Of a stretch of DNA of 5,286 nt, positions 1 to 3,507 are shown in pieces (the stretch's first letter is position 1; each line of letters starts with the position of its first letter). The notes beneath the pieces were generated by a model that did no database searches, had not been told where the DNA came from, and saw only the letters and a program-made list of their open reading frames with translations. Source of the DNA: Chloroflexota bacterium (GTDB lineage: Bacteria > Chloroflexota > Anaerolineae > Anaerolineales > UBA11579); assembly GCA_030610225.1 (NCBI GenBank), contig JAUWSD010000102.1:1-5286 (forward strand), read 5' to 3'. Position numbers and translations under genes: made by a program.

Positions 1-478
1 AATGCTGGATCGCGTATCCTCCCGCCTTATCGAAAGGGTCACCAGTCGCAATATATTCATCTATTTCATTATCAGTATAATCCCGCATGGGGACATCTGT
101 ACATACCAATTCTGTGAAGATCTTATTTGTTTTTTTATCAAAAACAGCGATTCCGGTATATACCTGGTGAACCCGATCCCGCAGCTGCTCGAGCATTTTT
201 CTTGAGTCCTCGTCGTTTATTGGCTTTCCCAGAAGCATATCACCATCTGCTACAGTGGTGTCTGCCGCGATCACAACACAGCTTTCTTCCACATTTTTCC
301 CGACTGCGCAGGCCTTCGCTTCAGCCAGCCTGGAGACATAATCACCGGGAGCTTCATTTTCAAGCGGGGACTCGTCCACATCTGCTGGCTGGACAGAATA
401 CTCAAGCCCGAAGAGTCCAAGCAATTCTTTTCTTCTGGGCGAATTTGACGCAAGCATGATCTTAACTGAATTATTCAA
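1..478 (-). CDS. maf: Maf-family nucleoside triphosphate pyrophosphatase, C-terminus cut by window edge
   Basis: Maf proteins are cytoplasmic pyrophosphatases that hydrolyse non-canonical or pyrimidine nucleoside triphosphates to the monophosphate plus pyrophosphate, and some affect septation. I translated the minus strand by hand and the frame is open without a stop to position 2. With the TTG at 478-476 as residue 1, it shows the N-terminal phosphate-binding motif LASNSPRRKELL (residues 9-20), AADTTV around the expected catalytic Asp73, LGKP (83-86), VYTGIAVF, and GDPFDKAGGYAIQ (146-158). AADT rather than a SDQ-type sequence favours the YhdE-like dTTP/UTP branch over the YceF-like branch; this is inference from recalled subfamily differences. 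About 159 residues are visible of a usual 190-200, so roughly 40 are off the left edge. I chose TTG because GGAG (487-484) lies 5 bases upstream and the predicted transcription start near 504 leaves almost no leader for the ATG at 496. An ATG at 457 would cut into the conserved strand and has no clear ribosome site. Confidence 0.93.
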   Translation of the reverse strand, partial: MNNSVKIMLASNSPRRKELLGLFGLEYSVQPADVDESPLENEAPGDYVSRLAEAKACAVGKNVEESCVVIAADTTVADGDMLLGKPINDEDSRKMLEQLRDRVHQVYTGIAVFDKKTNKIFTELVCTDVPMRDYTDNEIDEYIATGDPFDKAGGYAIQH

Positions 479-483
479 TAAAA

Positions 484-487
484 CTCC
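484..487 (-). promoter_or_regulatory. Ribosome binding site GGAG deciding the maf TTG start
   Basis: GGAG is read on the minus strand, 5 bases before the TTG at 478-476. The in-frame ATG at 496 has no purine-rich Shine-Dalgarno sequence before it, and it lies only about 8 bases from the predicted transcription start. The resulting N-terminus, MNNSVKIMLASNSPRR, matches the short lead-in usual for Maf proteins. Confidence 0.5.
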
Positions 488-510
488 ATTTAACATTATT
501 TCAAGGCTTA

Positions 511-521
511 ATTTTAGCATA
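511..521 (-). promoter_or_regulatory. Extended -10 promoter for maf
   Basis: The minus strand reads TATGCTAAAAT, which contains the extended -10 form TGCTAAAAT: TG, one base, then TAAAAT with 5 of 6 matches to TATAAT. No good -35 sits 17 bp before TAAAAT. If TATGCT is used as the hexamer instead, TCGGCA (4 of 6) lies 17 bp upstream. Transcription would start near 504. The same 12 bases, ATATGCTAAAAT, form the -10 region of the promoter at 3398-3426. Confidence 0.55.
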
Positions 522-587
522 TCCTATCTTTCTCATCCTGCCGATAAATATACACTCAAAAGACGATAAAAAGACGGATTTATCAGC

Positions 588-600
588 CTTGCTCAGCAAG
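588..600. promoter_or_regulatory. 13-bp dyad, candidate operator between divergent promoters
   Basis: CTTGCT-C-AGCAAG is a perfect inverted repeat with 6-bp arms and a single central base. It ends 3 bases before the predicted -35 of the rightward promoter, in the region between the divergent maf and membrane-protein genes. A regulator could bind there, but a dyad this short can also arise by chance, and no T-tract follows it, so it is not a terminator. Confidence 0.25.
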
Positions 601-603
601 ATA

Positions 604-632
604 TAGACTATGCCAGACGAGTAAGGTATCAT
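604..632 (+). promoter_or_regulatory. Candidate sigma-70-type promoter for the holA operon
   Basis: TAGACT (604-609, 4 of 6 matches to TTGACA) is separated by exactly 17 bp from TATCAT (627-632, 5 of 6 matches to TATAAT). Transcription would start near 639, giving a leader of about 25 bases that includes the AAGGA ribosome site at 652-656. It is the best-spaced pair I found upstream of the gene at 664. Confidence 0.4.
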
Positions 633-663
633 AGAAGCAGGCAAATTAAAAAAGGAAATAAAT

Positions 664-1593
664 ATGGACCTTTCAAAAATTTACTCAAAAGCATGGGATT
701 TGATAAAAAAGTATAAGATCTTATGGCTATTTGGTTTGTTTGCAGGCTGCGGACAGTCAACATTTGGAACCAGCTCGTACTCTGCTGATAATGACTATTT
801 AACAACATTTCCCACGAGCAAAATACCACCAGGATTTCAGCGCTGGTTTTTAAATATTGAGCGATTTATAAACAATAATCCCGGTAAATTTTTCTTATAT
901 ATCCTCTTGATCTCAGGTGCTTTTGTTTTTATTGGCCTCCTGATAGGGCTTTTACGGGTATACGGAAAAATTGGACTGATCTCTGGAGTAAAACTAGCAG
1001 AAAAAGACATAACCCCGCTTACTTTCAATAATATCAATGAAGAGGTAAAGAAATATTTCTGGAAAGTCGTCCTGCTCTTCCTGCTGGTATGGGTGGTCAA
1101 TCTGATCATTTCTCTAATACTTGTTGGCCTATTCTTAACAATTATCCTAGCGGTCCCAGTCATCTGTTTTGCATTCGTCTATGCTTTGATCTACGCCCTA
1201 TTAGTAAATCAGTTCCCAATTGCTCTGATAGTCGAAGATCTCGACCCTTTCCTGGCGATCAAAAGAACTTTCCAGGTAGTCTTTTCAAATATCCCCCTTT
1301 ACCTGACTGTTGGAATAATAAATCTGTTTGGTTTAATAGTGGTAAGTTTCCTGCTTGGTCTCCCCATAATTGCTGTATTTGGAGCCTGGTTCATCCTGGA
1401 TAAGATCACATTTGGCACGATGGTAATTGTTGGAATATTGCTTGGGCTTGTGGTCACTGTTGTATTTGGCCCGATCAAAGCCTTCCTGGATGCAACCTGG
1501 ACGCTCACCTATATCCAGGCAGCAAACATCAACTTTGATGAACCAAAAGAAGAAGAATTTACAGAATTAAATATAGACGAAGTCACGACCTGA
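664..1593 (+). CDS. Polytopic membrane protein of unknown function, GDPD-membrane-domain/DUF975-like
   Basis: This 309-residue integral membrane protein has no function I can assign. It opens with MDLSKIYSKAWDLIKKYKILWLFGLFAGCG, a short amphipathic helix running into a first hydrophobic segment (about 17-31). A polar loop follows (31-75), then hydrophobic segments near 76-100, 133-183 (probably two helices), 210-245 and 252-275. The tail from 288 is acidic and probably cytosolic. The stretch FPIALIVEDLDPFLAIKRTF (184-203), a helix end followed by 'EDL-x-x-F-x-A-I-K-R-T', resembles the repeat seen in glycerophosphodiesterase membrane-domain and DUF975-type proteins, which lack a catalytic domain. 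That family link is from memory and tentative. The ATG at 664 has AAGGA 7 bases upstream. The stop is 19 bases before the next gene, so it is probably the first gene of an operon with the DUF6391-like gene and holA. Confidence 0.85.
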   Translation: MDLSKIYSKAWDLIKKYKILWLFGLFAGCGQSTFGTSSYSADNDYLTTFPTSKIPPGFQRWFLNIERFINNNPGKFFLYILLISGAFVFIGLLIGLLRVYGKIGLISGVKLAEKDITPLTFNNINEEVKKYFWKVVLLFLLVWVVNLIISLILVGLFLTIILAVPVICFAFVYALIYALLVNQFPIALIVEDLDPFLAIKRTFQVVFSNIPLYLTVGIINLFGLIVVSFLLGLPIIAVFGAWFILDKITFGTMVIVGILLGLVVTVVFGPIKAFLDATWTLTYIQAANINFDEPKEEEFTELNIDEVTT

Positions 1594-1612
1594 AAACCAT
1601 TAGCGAGGAAAT

Positions 1613-2119
1613 ATGAGAATTCCTGAGATCCCATTAATATCCAATGCCCGTAGGAACCATGCTCTTGAGCATGCCACCATCAATATACTCAGAAGAAAAC
1701 ATAAGAGTAAGCGTTTTGCGGGGTATTCTGGTGCAAATGGCTTCTGGCTGTACACCGATCTAAGTACGGAAGAAGTTACTGAAGCAGTCACAGAGGCTCT
1801 CAAACGCTTACAAAAAGGTGAATCAAAATTGGCCTTCCATCCAAACTGCGGGACTCACCTCGCAGTTTCAGGTATCGCAGCTGGTCTGGGTGCCTTTATA
1901 GGCATGTGGGGAGTAGGCAATAAAACCCGGGATAGACTTAATCGCTTTCCGATAGTCGCCCTCTTCGCTACCATCGCACTGATCATTACCAAACCGCTTG
2001 GAATACAGGTCCAGAAAAAAGTTACAACCGATCCAAACCCGGGCAGTTTAACGATCACCCAAATCACCCGCACAATGATCGGAAATAAGGTCGCCCACCG
2101 CATCACCACCAAAGGATAA
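1613..2119 (+). CDS. DUF6391-like membrane protein with HxxEH and HxxCxxH motifs
   Basis: This 168-residue protein resembles the DUF6391 family as I recall it from cyanobacteria and Chloroflexota; no biochemical role is known to me. The N-terminal part is soluble and carries RRNHALEHATINIL (13-26), containing HxxEH (His16, Glu19, His20). This is followed by a glycine-rich 'AGYSGANGFWLYTDLSTEEVTEAV' type region (split here as AGYSGANGFWLY at 36-47 and DLSTEEVTEAV at 49-59) and then FHPNCGTHLAVSG (75-87), with His76, Cys79 and His82. Two hydrophobic segments follow (about 84-102 and 112-130), with a basic C-terminal tail. The clustered His, Glu and Cys residues suggest metal binding, which is inference only. 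ATG 1613 has GAGG at 1605-1608, rather close at 4 bases. The gene lies 19 bases after the membrane-protein gene, and its TAA is 2 bases before the holA start, so it is co-transcribed with both. Confidence 0.85.
   Translation: MRIPEIPLISNARRNHALEHATINILRRKHKSKRFAGYSGANGFWLYTDLSTEEVTEAVTEALKRLQKGESKLAFHPNCGTHLAVSGIAAGLGAFIGMWGVGNKTRDRLNRFPIVALFATIALIITKPLGIQVQKKVTTDPNPGSLTITQITRTMIGNKVAHRITTKG
2111..2116 (+). promoter_or_regulatory. holA ribosome binding site inside the end of the upstream gene
   Basis: AAAGGA occupies the last two sense codons (Lys-Gly) of the DUF6391-like gene, 5 bases before the holA ATG at 2122. This arrangement favours translational coupling between the two genes. Confidence 0.6.
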
Positions 2120-2121
2120 TA

Positions 2122-3099
2122 ATGAGCTCTTCTGTACCCACCGTCTATCTGCTTCATGGTGAAGACGACTATGAGATCTCCAATTTCATAAAATCTGTAA
2201 AGAGTAAATTGGGGGACGAAACTGCCCAGGACATGAATGTTACCTGGGGCGATGGTAGTAAATTTGATCTTGAAGCCCTGCGCTCTTATGTCAGTGCTGT
2301 TCCTTTCCTCGCTCCACGCCGATTGGTTATCCTAGAAAATGCGACCAAAAAGATCAAGAAGAAAGATTTGCAGGAAAAATTTATAAAGCTGTTAAATTCC
2401 ATCCAGCCCTCTACTGCCCTGCTCCTGGTTGAGGACAACACCCTCAAATCTTCAAATTGGCTGTTAAAGTGGGCAAATAAGGCAGGTGAACGCAGCTTCA
2501 TCCGCAATTTCCCTGTAAAAAACCGTGAAAGCTTTGCACAGTGGATCCAGAAAACGGTTAAGGGCCTTGGGGGAGATATAGACCACGAAGCAGCAATGCT
2601 TCTGGCAGAAAATGTGGGGAATGATTCCAGACTTGCTGCCTCAGAAATAGAGAAATTGCTGGCTTATGTGAATTACAGCCGGGCAATCGAAGCTGTGGAT
2701 GTCAGTAATCTGGTTGCCTTTGGAAGCATCGAGGGCGATTATTTCAAGCTGATCAACGCGATCGCAACTCAGAACAACCAGCAGTCTATGAAAGAACTGC
2801 ACCTGCTACTCTCAGAGCGCGAGCCGCTCTCTATGCTGTCGAGCCTTGCAGGGCATTTCCGTCTATTGATACAGGTACGGGAGATCCTGGAGGGTGGCGG
2901 AGATCATAAAAAGGCCGCTGACACCCTCAATATCCACCCATACCGTGCCCAAAAGCTCTATGAGCAAGCCCGAAAGCTCTCCATGCCTGCCCTAGAAGCG
3001 GTCCACCAGCAGTTCTTTGAGTATGACCGCCAGATCAAAACCGGGCGCATCACCCCTATCCTGGCCCTCGACCTGATGGTTTCAGCGCTGACCACCTGA
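2122..3099 (+). CDS. holA: DNA polymerase III subunit delta (clamp loader)
   Basis: HolA is the delta subunit of the clamp loader. It opens the beta sliding clamp so that the clamp can be placed on primed DNA during replication. The 325 residues fit the family length of about 330-340. Visible family features are VYLLHGEDDYEI at the N-terminus (8-19, the first strand and degenerate nucleotide-binding region of the AAA+-like fold), the clamp-contact region SAVPFLAPRRLVILENA (58-74), VEDN at the fourth strand (103-106), GNDSRLAASEIEKLLAYV (166-183) in the lid domain, and the C-terminal collar domain with SLAGHFRLLIQVREI (241-255), HPYRAQKLYEQARKLS (272-287) and DRQIKTGRITP (302-312). Delta is normally not an ATPase, and no intact Walker A motif is seen here. 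It is the last gene of the operon, and no intrinsic terminator follows before the convergent gene. Confidence 0.95.
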   Translation: MSSSVPTVYLLHGEDDYEISNFIKSVKSKLGDETAQDMNVTWGDGSKFDLEALRSYVSAVPFLAPRRLVILENATKKIKKKDLQEKFIKLLNSIQPSTALLLVEDNTLKSSNWLLKWANKAGERSFIRNFPVKNRESFAQWIQKTVKGLGGDIDHEAAMLLAENVGNDSRLAASEIEKLLAYVNYSRAIEAVDVSNLVAFGSIEGDYFKLINAIATQNNQQSMKELHLLLSEREPLSMLSSLAGHFRLLIQVREILEGGGDHKKAADTLNIHPYRAQKLYEQARKLSMPALEAVHQQFFEYDRQIKTGRITPILALDLMVSALTT

Positions 3100-3105
3100 T
3101 AAATA

Positions 3106-3366
3106 TCAAAGTCCCCTGTTTACCTGGCTCCGTCCCCGTGCCTTTCGGCGCACCCCTATCCAGAAATAATTTGGCTGGATCGTCAGGCTGGGCTTGACCT
3201 GGATCTGGTCGATCTGCATCTTTTCCTGATCCATCAGCCTTGGATTCACATAACAGATATTCGGCTGCTTCCCATATTTCTTACGGTAATACTCTGCCGC
3301 CTTACTGACCCTGTCAGCAACCCCAGCATCTGCGTCCTTATCAAACCACAACATTCCTACATTCAT
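3106..3366 (-). CDS. Small conserved-looking hypothetical protein (86 aa, 'GMLWFD' N-terminus)
   Basis: Function is unknown. The protein starts MNVGMLWFDKDADAG and continues with a helix rich in Ala, Tyr and basic residues (VADRVSKAAEYYRKKYGKQP, 16-35). Two short strand-like pieces follow, NICYVNPRLM (36-45) and IQVKPSLTIQPNYFWIGV (55-72), and then a very basic tail (RRKARGRSQVNR, 73-84). There is no signal peptide or membrane segment, so it is probably cytosolic. I recall similar short proteins in Anaerolineae genomes, always unnamed, but cannot confirm this here. The gene is supported by GGAG 7 bases before ATG 3366 and by a near-consensus promoter at 3398-3426. Its stop is 6 bases from the holA stop, in convergent orientation. 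The basic tail could bind nucleic acid, but that is a guess. Confidence 0.8.
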   Translation of the reverse strand: MNVGMLWFDKDADAGVADRVSKAAEYYRKKYGKQPNICYVNPRLMDQEKMQIDQIQVKPSLTIQPNYFWIGVRRKARGRSQVNRGL

Positions 3367-3373
3367 TGCCCAT

Positions 3374-3377
3374 CTCC
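3374..3377 (-). promoter_or_regulatory. Ribosome binding site of the 86-aa gene
   Basis: GGAG is read on the minus strand, 7 bases before ATG 3366. It confirms this start and, together with the upstream promoter, that the short gene is real. The local sequence AATGGAG is the same as at the maf ribosome site. Confidence 0.6.
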
Positions 3378-3397
3378 ATTGTTAGCCCATATGTTCT

Positions 3398-3426
3398 ATT
3401 TTAGCATATTTATTGGGAATTATCAA
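3398..3426 (-). promoter_or_regulatory. Strong sigma-70-type promoter with extended -10 for the 86-aa gene
   Basis: On the minus strand TTGATA (3426-3421, 5 of 6 matches to TTGACA) is followed by exactly 17 bp and then TAAAAT (3403-3398, 5 of 6 matches to TATAAT). The extended -10 TG is at 3406-3405. Transcription would start near 3391, giving a leader of about 25 bases that contains GGAG. It is the best promoter in the window. Confidence 0.75.
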
Positions 3427-3429
3427 CCG

Positions 3430-3461
3430 GATTACTTCGTCACTCCGTTCCTCGTAATGAC
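3430..3461. repeat. Degenerate copy of the widespread 'GTCATTGCGAGG' interspersed repeat
   Basis: Read on the minus strand, this 32-bp stretch begins GTCATTACGAGGAACGG and ends GTGACGAAGTAATC. As I recall it, a family of short interspersed repeats of the form GTCATTGCGAGGAGCG...GCGACGAAGCAATC occurs in many copies in unrelated bacteria, including Chloroflexota. This copy differs at only a few positions. The arms ATTAC (3431-3435) and GTAAT (3454-3458) are inverted repeats. It lies between the terminator of the ABC gene and the -35 of the promoter of the 86-aa gene. Its function is unknown, and the assignment depends on memory of the consensus. Confidence 0.6.
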
Positions 3462-3490
3462 AAAAAAAAAGAACAGCTTTCGCTGTTCTT
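3462..3490 (-). terminator. Intrinsic terminator of the ABC exporter gene
   Basis: On the minus strand a perfect 9-bp stem, AAGAACAGC pairing with GCTGTTCTT (3490-3482 and 3477-3469), closes a GAAA tetraloop of the GNRA type. The stem is followed by an uninterrupted run of Ts through 3462. It starts 17 bases after the ABC gene stop. On the plus strand the hairpin is not followed by Ts, so it should act in one direction only. Confidence 0.9.
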
Positions 3491-3507
3491 CTGAAATTAG
3501 TAATTAC

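Noticed and set aside
271..453. Minus-strand 60-codon open frame inside maf
   Set aside because: It is a shifted frame of maf. The maf frame itself is intact and carries all family motifs.
127..459. Plus-strand 110-codon open frame overlapping maf
   Set aside because: It lies antisense to a clearly conserved Maf reading frame, has a low-complexity translation and lacks a ribosome site.
1089..1403. Plus-strand 104-codon open frame inside the membrane-protein gene
   Set aside because: It is out of frame with a hydrophobic protein whose helices are well formed, and its translation is rich in Pro, Ser and Cys as expected of a shadow frame.
3090..3110. GATA-AA-TATC palindrome between the convergent stops
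   Set aside because: A 4-bp AT-rich stem with a 2-base loop and no T-tract could not act as a terminator.
3138..3153. GCC-GAAA-GGC hairpin near the end of the 86-aa gene
   Set aside because: The stem is only 3 bp before a mismatch, it lies inside the coding sequence and no T-tract follows, so it is not a terminator.
3046..3160. Direct repeat of CACCCCTATCC at the end of holA and in the 86-aa gene
   Set aside because: It is only 11 bp long, lies within two coding sequences in unrelated frames, and shows no further similarity on either side.
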